64,000 nucleotides of DNA, taken from positions 186,001-250,000 of the forward strand of contig NZ_UHDZ01000001.1 in assembly GCF_900458815.1 (NCBI RefSeq), written 5' to 3'. The notes beneath the pieces were generated by a model that worked only from the letters and a program-made list of their open reading frames with translations, was not told the origin of the DNA and did not search any database. The position numbers were made by a program, and so were the translations under genes. The stretch is from Staphylococcus saccharolyticus. Its GTDB lineage: Bacteria > Bacillota > Bacilli > Staphylococcales > Staphylococcaceae. Of the stretch, positions 19,988-30,973 are shown piece after piece (the first letter of the stretch is position 1; every line of letters begins with the position of its first letter).

Positions 19988-20129
19988 GGGAGTGAGACAG
20001 AATTCGTTGTCCCATCCCGGCAAGCATCTCTAACTCGCATTGTCAGTAGAATTTCTGAATGAATTTTTATATTGTGATCCATATTTTAAAAGTTTGATAT
20101 AAGCGCATTTTTAATACAGTCATCGACTG
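19988..20129 (-). repeat. Staphylococcal intergenic repeat, copy B
   Basis: On the minus strand it runs from CAGTCGATGACTG through TATATCAAACTTTT, ATTCATTCAGAAATTCTA, GACAATGCGAGTT and GGGATGGGACAACGAATTC to GTCTCACTCCC. The same blocks in the same order make up the copies at 36927-37083 and 56529-56632. Confidence 0.75.
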
Positions 20130-20177
20130 ATAATACGTAAAAAATACTTGAGTCCCGGGCTCAACTTCCTTAAATTT

Positions 20178-21195
20178 TATGACCAATGTTGCTCTATTTT
20201 ACCAAATTTCCAAATTAAAGTAGAAATGAGCCATGTGACAATGAACAGGACAACTAAAATATAGCCTAAATAATCAAATTGCATCGATTGAATAAAGTTC
20301 TAGAAGCTACCTTTAAACTCAAATTTTTCAGATATGATTTGAAGTAATTCAATCACTCCAATGACTAGAGCTGCAATAACTGAAATTGCAGTGATTGTAA
20401 TATTGTAGTAAATCTTACGAATAGGATTAAAAAAAGCCCAATTGTAAGCTGATTTCATCACGATACCATCTAAAGTATCCAACAAGCTCATACCAGAAGC
20501 GAATAAAATAGGTAATGATATAATATACCAATGAACGAAATCGCTTGCTGAGAAGCGCCAGATGATAATGTGAGTAAGGCAATTTCACTTGCTGTATCAA
20601 AACCTAAACCGAATAAAAATCCTAAAGGTAAGACATGCCAACTTTTATTGACGATTTTAAAGTACGGTCCGACAAATCTTGAGACAAACCCACGTGCTAC
20701 TAAAAGATTGTCAATCTCTTGCTCGCTTATAGATTGATGACGCAATTTGGCAAAAAGTTTAATGAGTGAGACTAAAATGATTAAATTAAGTACACCAATT
20801 AATACTAGAAAGAATCCAGATACAAGCGTTCCAATAGTTCCTCCAATGTCTTGAAAATGTGGCAGTTCACTTTTCGCCCATTTAACAGAAACACCAAGTA
20901 ATACTGCCATTAAGAATACTACAGTCGAATGTCCAATTGAAAAATAAAAGCCTACCCCGACCGGCTCACGACGTTGTTGTAATAATTTACGAACGGTAGT
21001 ATTATCTATTGCAGCGATGTGATCTGCATCAAATGCATGTCTAAGCCCAAGTGTATAGGCAAGAATTCCCATGCCAAATAGAATATGATGATTTTTTCCA
21101 GATATCCATAAAAAACTAAAACCAATGATGTGTAATAATGCTACAATGCCAATGTACGGCAATCAACTTAATTTACGATGTTGTTTGTGATGCAC
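20178..21195 (-). pseudogene. nixA: Nickel/cobalt transporter NixA (NiCoT family), broken
   Basis: The NiCoT signature HAFDADHIAAIDN lies in the second membrane segment and LGFDTASEIALL in a later one. The original frame probably began at GTG 21195-21193 with an upstream AGTAGG. Trp is replaced by TGA a few codons in (KLS-stop-LPYIG), a frameshift occurs near 20488-20500, and another Trp codon is TAG near 20297 (GSF-stop-NFIQSMQF); the frame then runs to TAA at 20178. Restored, the protein would be about 339 residues, as in S. aureus NixA, which supplies nickel for urease. No urease genes are in the window. Confidence 0.85.
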
Positions 21196-21396
21196 AAGTA
21201 TAACCTACTTTCTTATATAATTATTCATCTTACGTCAATTGTTAGAAAAAGCGAATATTTGTAAGGAAAGGTGACAATAGTGTTGTATAAAAAATAAATA
21301 ATGTACGATACAAACTTCAAAAATTTAAAATATGTTAACTATATTGAAGCGTGTTAAAATAAAAAAGTAATGAAATGAATGAAAGGAATGATTGTT

Positions 21397-21607
21397 TTGA
21401 CTGAAGAAAAAGGGTGTGTCAAATGCGATCATACAGAAATTGAAAAGGGAACATTATCGGCAACTGGCTCAGGATTATCAAAGATGTTTGATATACAACA
21501 TAATCATTTTGTTACAATCTACATGCACTAAATGCGGTTATACAGAGTTTTACAAACAAAGTAAAAATCGTACAAGTGATTTTATTGATTTATTTTTCGG
21601 TGGGTAA
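21397..21607 (+). pseudogene. Zn-ribbon nucleic-acid-binding protein, one-base frameshift
   Basis: From TTG 21397 (AAAGGA upstream; ATG 21388 is an alternative) the frame reads TEEKGCVKCDHTEIEKGTLS and DIQHNHFVTIY, then one extra A near 21524 causes a stop. In the next frame CTKCGYTEFYKQSK...DLFFGG continues to 21607. Joined, the two CxxC pairs give a small zinc-ribbon protein of about 69 residues known throughout staphylococci, function unknown. A single-base indel is the only lesion, so a base-call error is possible. Confidence 0.75.
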
Positions 21608-21795
21608 TGATTGTACCACAGTTGAAAATAATGTACATTTCTAAATACACACTTAAAAGCTTTAATAAAGTAAAGCACAGTGCACAAACAGATTTGTGTG
21701 AATCGTTTTATTTTATTAGTAGAATTGATTACGGAACTTTTAATGAGCTGAAATAAGGCTTATTTTTTAATGACTAATAATGAGAGAGGGTTAAT

Positions 21796-22699
21796 AATGT
21801 CTTCGGAGTATAAAAAAGGAATATTTTTAGCTTTAAGTGCATATATACTATGGGGCATTCTGCCTATATATTGGCATTTAATTGACGAAATAGGCGCTTT
21901 TGAAATTTTAGCATTTCGTATTATTTTTTCAGTTATATTTATGATTTTTGTGCTTATCATAGGTAAAAATCAAAGAAATGCCTTCTTTAGAGATATCAAT
22001 CAAATAGTGTCGCACCCTATTCAGCTTATAGCTATCATAGTTGCGGGCTATGTTATTACAGTAAATTGGGGGACGTTCATTTGGGCCGTATCTAATGGTC
22101 ACGTACTACAATCTAGCCTAGGTTACTACATTAACCCGCTAGTGAGTATCGTCTTGGCACTCATATTTTTAAAAGAAAGATTTAATAAATTTGAATGGTT
22201 AGCCATCATCTTTGCATTAATAGGCGTGCTTTATATGACAATAAAAATTGGGGAGTTTCCATATGTTTCACTAATATTAGCATTTTCTTTTGGAATTTAT
22301 GGACTACTTAAAAAGATCGTACATATCGATGCCATCAGTAGTATCACAATCGAATGTGTAGTCACGGCACCAGCAGGACTCATTTATGTGATTTATTTAT
22401 GGCAACAGCATCACATAACATTTGGATTAAATATGTCATCATTTTGGCTTCTTTTTTCAGGTGCGATTACCGCAATACCATTGATTTTATTCTCAGCAGG
22501 TGCAAAGCGAATTCCGTTATCACTCACTGGATTCATTCAATATGTAGGTCCAACAATTATGTTTGTATTAGGTATTTTTGTCTTTAAAGAGCAATTTAAC
22601 GTTGATCAATTCATTACTTTTATTTTCATATGGATAGGTATTATTTTATATAGCATTTCTCAATATATTAATATTAAGAAAAATCCAATTTTTAAATAA
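21796..22699 (+). CDS. rarD: EamA/RarD-family permease
   Basis: An intact ten-helix drug/metabolite transporter of about 300 residues. The start at ATG 21796 (MSSEYKKGIFLALSAYILWG) has GAGAGAGGG just upstream. The opening KKGIFLALSAYILWGILPIYW and the middle GYVITVNWGTFIWAVSNGHVLQSSLGYYINPL are typical of RarD. Substrate is unknown; the E. coli name reflects chloramphenicol sensitivity. It is convergent with the thiY pseudogene. Confidence 0.85.
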
Positions 22700-22703
22700 T
22701 AAA

Positions 22704-22808
22704 TCAAACACACCTTCACATGTTTTGACGTGCACGCCATTAAGTTAGATGATCGTGAGTCCGATTTTTGGGGTGTACATCATTTAAATATAGTGAAGGT
22801 GTGTTTGA
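22704..22808. repeat. Perfect 16-bp inverted repeat between convergent genes
   Basis: TCAAACACACCTTCAC (22704-22719) is the exact reverse complement of GTGAAGGTGTGTTTGA (22793-22808), separated by 73 bases. It overlaps the 3' end of the thiY pseudogene and may end transcription from both sides, although the loop is unusually long. Confidence 0.7.
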
Positions 22809-23718
22809 TAATTTCATATATCTACTAAACAATAATTGATTAGTAAAATATAAACTAGGAGTGATAGGGACTTTGATTTCATTAACCTCTTTAAGCCATA
22901 ATTGTAAATCATTGTAGTAATCAGAACTCATAGATAAATCGTTTGTAAAACATTGAGCTGTTGCTTTGATTGTGTCTTTATTTAATTGGTTTGTAACATC
23001 TGTTTGAGTAAACATAGAATAGATATCAATCGCATCTTCTAAATGATGATTGATGTAATGAGTAGCTTTTTGAGTAACTTTAATCAATCTTTTGAGTTTG
23101 CTTTCATAAGTAGCTAGCTTCTCAGGTGTTGTAATAAAAATAAGCTGACAGAAATCTGGAACATTATAGTTTTTTAATGAAAAATAATCTACGTTGAGTC
23201 CTTGACTTTTTGCTTCGAGAATTTCAAAGTTTTCAAAAACAAGTGTTGCTGCATCAGCTTTATCATTTAAAAGTGCATCGGTATGGTAAAAGCTGTTATT
23301 GACTGGTGTAAGATAACCTTTCTTAAAAGTGCCGCCGTCAGCTTCAATCATTGTTTTTGCAATGGCAGTACCATCTGGACCAGGCGCGCCAGGGTATTGA
23401 AGCCGTTTGCCAATTAAATCTTTAGGTCGTGTGATGTCTTTATCTTTGTTATACATAATGCCACCATTCGTGTGGAGATATCTGGCAAAACCAATCACAT
23501 TTTGGTTATTTGCTCTATCTGAACTAAATGAATAGGTTCGGTAATCGCAATGTCCATTGTGCCATTTTCGATTTCGTCTAGTGCATCAAAGTGTTCTTTC
23601 GGTTCAATCATTTCAATTTCTAATGATTCTTCTTTAAACCATCCTTTTTCGAGACCTATGATTACGGCATATGGTCAGGATTTAAAAACCATTCTAAACC
23701 TACAGTTAATTTGTCCAT
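22740..23718 (-). pseudogene. thiY: Thiamine-precursor (HMP/FAMP) binding protein ThiY, broken
   Basis: The start MDKLTVGLEWFLNPDHMP (ATG 23718) is typical of the NMT1/ThiY substrate-binding family of ABC transporters for thiamine pyrimidine precursors. Two bases are lost near 23670, giving a stop; EKGWFKEESLEIEMIEPKEH continues in another frame, and a second shift near 23500 leads to the long C-terminal frame (22740-23498) with GKRLQYPGAPGPDGTA. The TPP riboswitch directly upstream confirms the pathway. The permease and ATPase genes usually found with it do not follow, so the system would be dead even with an intact thiY. Confidence 0.85.
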
Positions 23719-23785
23719 AAAAAAATCCTCCAGTAACTCATTTTTTGCGCAAAAAAGTGAATTATCAAAGAAATTAGCAATTATC

Positions 23786-23870
23786 GTTCACTTTCCTACG
23801 CTGGTTTTAACCAACAGGTTCGAGGGTTGAAAGTAGCCTTTCTCTCAGCAAATTTAATTGCACCCCTAAT
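23786..23870 (-). ncRNA. TPP riboswitch (THI element)
   Basis: On the minus strand the conserved blocks occur in order: GGGGTGC, then GCTGAGAG, then ACCCTCGAACCTG, then GTTAAAACCAGCGTAGGAA. These are the P2-P5 core of thiamine pyrophosphate riboswitches. It lies about 70 bases before the thiY start and would shut off expression when TPP is plentiful. Confidence 0.93.
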
Positions 23871-24021
23871 GATACATTCTATTCTAATTACAGAATAACA
23901 CAGATGTATTTAATAAAAAATAAAACACATAGTAAAGAAGAATATTGTAAAAAAATAAGATAACGTTTTTCAACGCCAGCCTATCATATACTCTATTAGC
24001 ATTAAACCAAGCTAACTTCAT

Positions 24022-25440
24022 TTACATCATGCCAATGAGTTTCATCCATAATGAACCAATACCAATCCAAATGATGAAGTATATGAAACCAAGAACGATG
24101 TTCATGAGCCACCAACGTTTCTGAGTGACATAACCAGCTGTATAAAGTATAGGTGCTGGACCACTACTATAGTGTGTTGTTGATGCAAGTAAGTTTCCAA
24201 AGAATCCTAGCATTAATGCACTGAACACTGGTGGTGCTCCTGCTGTAACTGCCACACCAAGTAAAGCGGCGTACATTGCGCTTATATGTGCTGTTGCACT
24301 TGCAAATAAATAATGTGAGTAGAAGTAGAATAGGATGAGTAATACTAAGACGATTGGCCAACTGAAGCCACCTAAACTTTGCGCAATTATCTTACTTAAC
24401 CATGGAATAAATCCTAACTTGTTTAATTGATCAGCCATTAATACAAGTACTGAGAACCATACAAGGGTATTCCATGCGCCTGTTTCATTTAAAATATCTT
24501 TCCAACTTAATACACCTGTAAGTAATAATAATGATAAGGCGATGAAAGCAGTAAGTGTTGCATCAATATTTAAGAAACTACCAAACACCCACAGTGCCAA
24601 TGCAACAATGAAGATACCAATCATAAATTTCTCTGCTCTAGACATAGAACCCATGCCTTCTAGTTGTTCTGTCGCCCATTTTTTAGCATTAGGGGTTTCT
24701 TTGACGGCAGGTGGATACACTTTATAAATAATCAATGGCACTATAATTAATGAAATTAATCCAGGCACTATCGCTGCGATAAACCAGTTCATCCAGGTAA
24801 TTTGAACGTGAACGGTCTTTTCTGCTAGGCTTTGCGCAATTGGATTACCAGCCATAGCAGTTAAAAACATGGCAGCAGTGATTAAGTTACCTTGGAATTC
24901 AGTAAAGATTAAAAATGCACCCATTTTTCTTTCAGTACCATCTTTAGGTGATGAACCAAAAGATTCCGAGAGGGATTTAATGATTGGAAACATAATACCG
25001 CCTGCACGTGCCGTATTACTTGGTGTTACCGGAGCTAAAATTAGATCTACACCTACTAAAGAGTAAGCTAATCCCAACGTCTTCTTACCGAATAATTTGA
25101 CAAATTGTAGCGCAATACGTCGTCCTAGCCCTGTTTTAACAAATCCTCTAGAAATGAAAAATGCCGTTGCTATGAGCCAAATACTACTATTACCAAACCC
25201 TTGAACCGCTGTTTTAGTATTAGCAACACCTATAAAAATCATGAAAGTAAAACCAACAATAGAGACGGCACCGATTGTCATTGGTTGAGTGATACATGCA
25301 ATAATTGTTGAAACAAAAATTGTTAACATGTACCAAGATTGATTGTTTAAGGCATCAGGTTTAAATGGTGTTAATGCACAAATGATTAAACCTACGACGA
25401 TTGGAAGAATAAATTTACTGTACTTTACCGTATGTCCCAT
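24022..25440 (-). CDS. DASS-family carboxylate transporter (CitT/YflS type)
   Basis: An intact 472-residue membrane protein with about twelve helices. The SNT signature of divalent anion:sodium symporters is visible as TPSNTARAGG after the first half, and HYSSGPAPILYTAGY near the C-terminus is the second-repeat counterpart. The best family match is the oxoglutarate/malate/citrate branch (SodiT1, CitT, B. subtilis YflS). It probably imports or exchanges a di- or tricarboxylate; the exact substrate cannot be read from sequence. GAGGGAGATGATGAA precedes the ATG. Confidence 0.85.
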   Translation of the reverse strand: MGHTVKYSKFILPIVVGLIICALTPFKPDALNNQSWYMLTIFVSTIIACITQPMTIGAVSIVGFTFMIFIGVANTKTAVQGFGNSSIWLIATAFFISRGFVKTGLGRRIALQFVKLFGKKTLGLAYSLVGVDLILAPVTPSNTARAGGIMFPIIKSLSESFGSSPKDGTERKMGAFLIFTEFQGNLITAAMFLTAMAGNPIAQSLAEKTVHVQITWMNWFIAAIVPGLISLIIVPLIIYKVYPPAVKETPNAKKWATEQLEGMGSMSRAEKFMIGIFIVALALWVFGSFLNIDATLTAFIALSLLLLTGVLSWKDILNETGAWNTLVWFSVLVLMADQLNKLGFIPWLSKIIAQSLGGFSWPIVLVLLILFYFYSHYLFASATAHISAMYAALLGVAVTAGAPPVFSALMLGFFGNLLASTTHYSSGPAPILYTAGYVTQKRWWLMNIVLGFIYFIIWIGIGSLWMKLIGMM

Positions 25441-25660
25441 TTCATCATCTCCCTCTTTCTCAAATTACACTTTTTTTACATCTCAATCATAGTCTTATCG
25501 TGCAAAGATGTACAGATTTTTTAAGAAGAAGGGTGATAAAGATTTACATTTATTAATAATTAAAGTTTATATGAGAAATGTTTATAAATATTTAATAAAT
25601 TATAACACTCAATCGTTTGAAAATTCAAAATGTATGAAGTAAAATGAAATTAAGTGAATA

Positions 25661-25674
25661 AGAAAGCGCTTACA
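25661..25674 (+). promoter_or_regulatory. cre site upstream of the acetoin dehydrogenase genes
   Basis: AGAAAGCGCTTACA fits the CcpA consensus except at the first base, 89 bases before the E3 gene. Acetoin catabolism is a classic CcpA target in Firmicutes. The rest of the 320-bp gap shows nothing clear. Confidence 0.6.
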
Positions 25675-25735
25675 ATAGTTGTTACTCTCTTATTTCTCAT
25701 ATTTTAGAAGTAATGTTGGGGTGCTTTAGCGATAA

Positions 25736-27112
<1,377 letters not shown>

Positions 27113-27149
27113 TTAACTTTAGCCCTATGAAAGATAGGAGGAATTAACA

Positions 27150-27986
27150 ATGAAAATAGGTAAAGAACAAGCACGTTGGATTTATAAAACAATGAATGAA
27201 ATTCGTTACTTCGAAGAAAAAGTGCATAAAATTTTTAGCGATGGTAAAATTCCAGGATTTGTGCATTTATATGTTGGTGAAGAAGCCGTTGCAACAGGTG
27301 TCATGTCACAACTAAATGATGATGATTATATTACTAGTACTCACCGTGGACACGGTCATGCGATTGCGAAAGGCTGTGATTTGAATGGTATGATGGCAGA
27401 AATTATGGTTAAACGTGATGGTTTAGGACACGGTAAAGGTGGCTTTTATTTCACAGATTTTAGAGGTTATTCTACACAATCTCTAGGCGGTGTTTACTAT
27501 GTATCTCCAGACTTTAAGACGGTCACACCAGTCATTCAAAATATATCTGTGGCGAATGGTATTGCACTAAGTACGGATGAAAAAGTACTATGGGTCACTG
27601 AAACTACAACGAATCGCCTTCATCGAATTGTTTTAGAAGATGATGGAGTGACAATAGCCCCATTTGGTACGACGATACCATATTACTTTACTGGTCATGA
27701 AGGTCCTGACTCATGTTGTATTGATAGTGACGATAATGTATATGTGGCTATGTACGGACAAGGTCGTGTACTAGTCTTTAATAAAAGAGGCTATCCTATT
27801 GGACAGATACTAATGCCAGGACGAGATAAAGGAAAAATGTTACGTTCTACACATCCTCAATTCATTCCGGGTACAAATCAACTTATTATTTGTACGAATG
27901 ATATTGAAAATAATTTCGAAGGTGGATCAATGCTTTATACAGTCAATGGATTCGCTAAAGGACATGAAAGTTATCAATTTCAATAA
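27150..27986 (+). CDS. In-frame fusion: AcoA N-terminus to Drp35 lactonase C-terminus
   Basis: Residues 1 to about 102 ([20 protein letters not shown] through [12 protein letters not shown] to DGLGHGKGG) are the N-terminus of the TPP-dependent E1-alpha subunit AcoA. From about residue 102 the protein becomes the C-terminal half of the staphylococcal drug-responsive lactonase Drp35: [71 protein letters not shown]. The joint sits at a shared Gly-Lys-Gly-Gly-like stretch (AAAGGTGGC at about 27436), suggesting a deletion between short repeats that removed the rest of acoA, acoB, acoC and the start of drp35. The product of 278 residues lacks most of the E1 domain and half of the beta-propeller, so neither enzyme should work. 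AGGAGG precedes the ATG. Confidence 0.88.
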   Translation: MKIGKEQARWIYKTMNEIRYFEEKVHKIFSDGKIPGFVHLYVGEEAVATGVMSQLNDDDYITSTHRGHGHAIAKGCDLNGMMAEIMVKRDGLGHGKGGFYFTDFRGYSTQSLGGVYYVSPDFKTVTPVIQNISVANGIALSTDEKVLWVTETTTNRLHRIVLEDDGVTIAPFGTTIPYYFTGHEGPDSCCIDSDDNVYVAMYGQGRVLVFNKRGYPIGQILMPGRDKGKMLRSTHPQFIPGTNQLIICTNDIENNFEGGSMLYTVNGFAKGHESYQFQ

Positions 27987-28030
27987 ATCCTTGGAATAAA
28001 TAATATGTTATATATCATTATTACTAAGTT

Positions 28031-28070
28031 AAAATCCCCTTACTAAAGAGTACCTAGTAAGGGGGTTTTG
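28031..28070 (+). terminator. Terminator after the fusion gene
   Basis: AAAATCCCCTTACTA (28031-28045) pairs with TAGTAAGGGGGTTTT (28055-28069). It works in both directions and also faces the yceI gene. Confidence 0.9.
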
Positions 28071-28144
28071 ATGTTGATTGAAACGCGTTTCTAATTGAAT
28101 TTTACTATTAAAGTCTTTAAGAAAGTGTTTCTTTTACAAATGGT

Positions 28145-28660
28145 TTAATTGTCGATACTAAATTCTGCTGATGCTTCAAATTTTACGTTTTGACCTAACA
28201 TTACGCCACCAGTTTCTAAAGCTTGGTTAAAATTAATACCATATTTTTCACGGTTAATTGTTCCGCTAACGATAAATCCAGTGACTTGTTGTCCATTCAT
28301 TGGATTTTTACTTACACCATTAAATTCCACATCAAATGTCTCTTCATGCGTTTCGCCTTTAATTGTCAAATCTCCAACAACTTGATGTTCGTTAATTTCT
28401 TTAGTTACAAATATCATTTTATCGTTGTCTTCTGTACCAAAGAAGTCGTTTGATTTTAAATGTTTATCTCTATCTTCATTTTGAGTAGCAATTGAACTTG
28501 GAATAATAGTAGTTATTGCTTTTAGTGAATTTAAATCATTAATATCTCCGTCTAATTGAACATCGAATTGTGTAAACGTTCCTTTCACTTGAGATACCAT
28601 GAGATGTTTAATTTTAAACTGAATGTTACTGTGAACTTGATCAAAGTTAAATTGTGTCAC
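28145..28660 (-). CDS. YceI-family protein
   Basis: An intact 171-residue protein of the YceI family, an eight-stranded lipocalin-like barrel that binds isoprenoid-type lipids such as quinone precursors. The start MTQFNFDQVHSNIQFKIKHLMVSQVKGTF and the end FEASAEF are typical. It starts at GTG 28660 with AAGGGG nine bases upstream. No signal peptide, so it is cytoplasmic like other staphylococcal copies. Function in staphylococci is unproven. Confidence 0.85.
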   Translation of the reverse strand: MTQFNFDQVHSNIQFKIKHLMVSQVKGTFTQFDVQLDGDINDLNSLKAITTIIPSSIATQNEDRDKHLKSNDFFGTEDNDKMIFVTKEINEHQVVGDLTIKGETHEETFDVEFNGVSKNPMNGQQVTGFIVSGTINREKYGINFNQALETGGVMLGQNVKFEASAEFSIDN

Positions 28661-28872
28661 TGTTATAACCCCTTCCTTTTATAGTATAACGATTATACTT
28701 GATATACTTATTATTTTAATCATAGTAGAATATCTTTTCAATCTTTTTGTACTGATTAGTTAAATTTAATATTTGCACTTTTTAAATCATTATTTTGTCT
28801 CAGAGAAATGTGTTGAAGATTTAAACTATGGAAATATTGAATACATATCAATATGAGGGAGCGAATTCAATC

Positions 28873-29401
28873 ATGAATATTTCTAGAGGCATTAATCATA
28901 TAGGTATGACTGTTCCAGATATAGAAGAAGCAACTTCATTTTTCAAAAAAGGATTAGATGGCAAAATTGCTTATGATAGTCTGACTAAACAAGATGAACC
29001 GCGTGGAGGAAAAAATGTTGAAAAGGTACTGTATTTGTCAAAAGGAGCAAGAATTATTCATAAAAAGAATGATGGTATTTGGTAATGGACCTAACATAGA
29101 AATGTTTCAGTTTGAAAATGCCAAACAAAGACAAGCTAAATCTTTACAAGATATTGGATTTACCCATATTTCATTTTATATAGACCATATGGAGGTTGCA
29201 GTCGCAAAAGTAAGATCAGCAGGAGGACAACCTGTTTCAGAACCTCATTCTAATATTAAATATGAAGATACAGATGATAATCAAACGGTTTATGTGAGAA
29301 CACCATGGGGGACTCTTATTGAATTACAAACTATTCCAAATGGATATTACTATCCACCTGATAGAGAAGCTGAATTATTTACGCCTCAGAAACTAGAATA
29401 A
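28873..29401 (+). pseudogene. VOC/glyoxalase-family protein, frameshifted
   Basis: From ATG 28873 the frame reads ISRGINHIGMTVPDIEEATS, the first beta-alpha-beta module of the vicinal-oxygen-chelate superfamily with its metal-ligand His. It stops at 29085. An overlapping frame carries GNGPNIEMFQFE and the second module DIGFTHISFYIDHMEVAV with TPWGTLIELQT to 29401. At least one frameshift lies between 29030 and 29090. Intact relatives are annotated as glyoxalase/dioxygenase-like; the substrate is unknown. Confidence 0.8.
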
Positions 29402-29470
29402 ATAATGAATCGATATTTTAAATAAGTGTGCTTTCATTTGACATTATAATTAGAAGACAGTAATATGGCA

Positions 29471-29495
29471 TTAAATCGTAATTTTTACGATTTAA
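29471..29495. repeat. 11-bp perfect palindromic hairpin
   Basis: TTAAATCGTAA (29471-29481) and TTACGATTTAA (29485-29495) with a 3-base loop and no T tract. It may be an operator or a hairpin at the 5' end of the structured interval that follows. Confidence 0.6.
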
Positions 29496-29504
29496 GGATG
29501 ATAT

Positions 29505-29650
29505 ATAGATGATGGTATGATTAATATAAAATAGGAATATCCGTCCCTGTCTATTTTATTAGAAGTGCAAGCGAAATGAAAAAATTCTTCAATACCTCAT
29601 ATAACACATCAATTGGCCATCATCTATCATATTGTTCTTTTTTTATTTTT
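29505..29650 (+). ncRNA. Possible structured RNA in the gap before the hydrolase
   Basis: The 359-bp gap has long-range pairing: ATAGATGATGG (29505-29515) matches CCATCATCTAT (29618-29628), followed by a run of seven Ts at about 29638. Inside it, TAAAATAG (29527-29534) pairs with CTATTTTA (29551-29558). This could be an sRNA or a long leader; no known RNA family is recognised. Confidence 0.3.
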
Positions 29651-29760
29651 AATTTCCTTTTAAATTCTAATTCTTTTTATTTTTTCGCTCGTCTTCGGAC
29701 AGGTGTTTTTTTATAAAAAGGTGTATTCTAAGAGTAAAGATAGAGGTAAGGGTGATAACA

Positions 29761-30580
29761 ATGAACTATATTAAAATGATTCGCTCCAACGATGGTACTC
29801 AGCTATACTCTAAAATCAATGAAGTTTATGACAGTAAAGCTAACATTATTATTGTACACGGCGTAGCTGAACATTTAGAAGGCTATGATCAGCTCACAAC
29901 ATTTTTAAATGAAAATAGTTTTAATGTGATTCGTTATGATCAACGTGGCCATGGACGCTCTGAAGGAAAACCTGTTTTTTATAGTAGAGTTGATGAAATT
30001 GTTGAAGATTTAGACGCTATTATTCAATATACTAAAGCCACTTATTCTGGTAAAACGTTATTTAATTGGTCATAGTATGGGAGGTTATGCAGTTACATTA
30101 TATGGCACAAAGCGACCTCATCAAGTTGATGGAATAATTACTTCGGGTGCTTTAACACGTTACAACAATCAATTATTTGGAGAACTGGATCGATCTTTTC
30201 CAGTTGATATGTATGTCCTAAATGAACTTGGCAATGGCGTGTGCTCTGATGAAGATGTCATCAGCAAATATGCACTGGATGACCTTGTAGCTAAAGAAAT
30301 ATCACTCGGCTTAATTTTTACTTTGATGGACGGTGTTGAATATTTAAAAAATAATTCTAAACTTTTCTCAGAAAAAGTACTTATTCTTCATGGTAAAGAT
30401 GATGGTATCGTCAGTGTTGAAGATTCCGTACAATTTTACTCTGAAATTAAATCAACTCATAAATCTCTTCGTATATATGATGGCTTGCAACATGAAATTT
30501 TAAATGAGTCTTCGTACAACGAAAATATTTATATAGAAATAGTGAATTGGTTAGGTAACGATCCTAAAAATGTAAAATGA
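29761..30580 (+). pseudogene. Alpha/beta hydrolase (monoacylglycerol lipase/YtpA type), frameshifted
   Basis: The start MNYIKMIRSNDGTQLYSK (ATG 29761) leads to the oxyanion motif IIVHGVAEHLEGYD and RYDQRGHGRSEG, typical of the serine hydrolases of the lysophospholipase/monoglyceride lipase group. A frameshift near 30065, just before the nucleophile elbow (IGHSMGGYAV in the next frame), splits the gene. The second frame supplies LHGKDDGIVSVEDS with the catalytic Asp and GLQHEILNE with the His. Restored length is about 273 residues. A single indel separates the halves. Confidence 0.82.
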
Positions 30581-30802
30581 GATGATATTTGAGTTTGTTT
30601 TATATAAAGGGAGACAAGCTTATCTTTTTATATAGAAACGGTGTTTACGAAAAAATGAATTGAGATGGAATCATGTGAATAGCTATTTTAAATCATTGAG
30701 TTTTAAAACATGGACTATTTATTAATTTTTGCTGTGTCGCTGATTTGTTAAATATTTACTGTGTTAGATACTTGATTCGCTAAGAAGAAAGATATAAAAA
30801 AT

Positions 30803-30835
30803 CCTCCAACGAAGTTGGCTCGACTTCGTTGGAGG
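30803..30835 (-). terminator. Terminator of mqo
   Basis: CCTCCAACGAAGT (30803-30815) pairs exactly with ACTTCGTTGGAGG (30823-30835). The T run lies on the minus-strand side (ATTTTTTATATC), so it ends mqo. The rest of 30581-30970 holds no gene. Confidence 0.85.
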
Positions 30836-30973
30836 TATCATGGGTAGGGGTTAATGTTTCTAAATTTATTTACTCTAATTTAATATTAATTAAGACTTTG
30901 AGGATAGGGGGGGATATTAAATACTTAATTATCATTATCTCTTTATCATTTTATATTTTACAGGGAAAGTTTG

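Noticed and set aside
24542..25066. Two plus-strand ORFs inside the DASS transporter
   Set aside because: Both are antisense shadows without ribosome sites.
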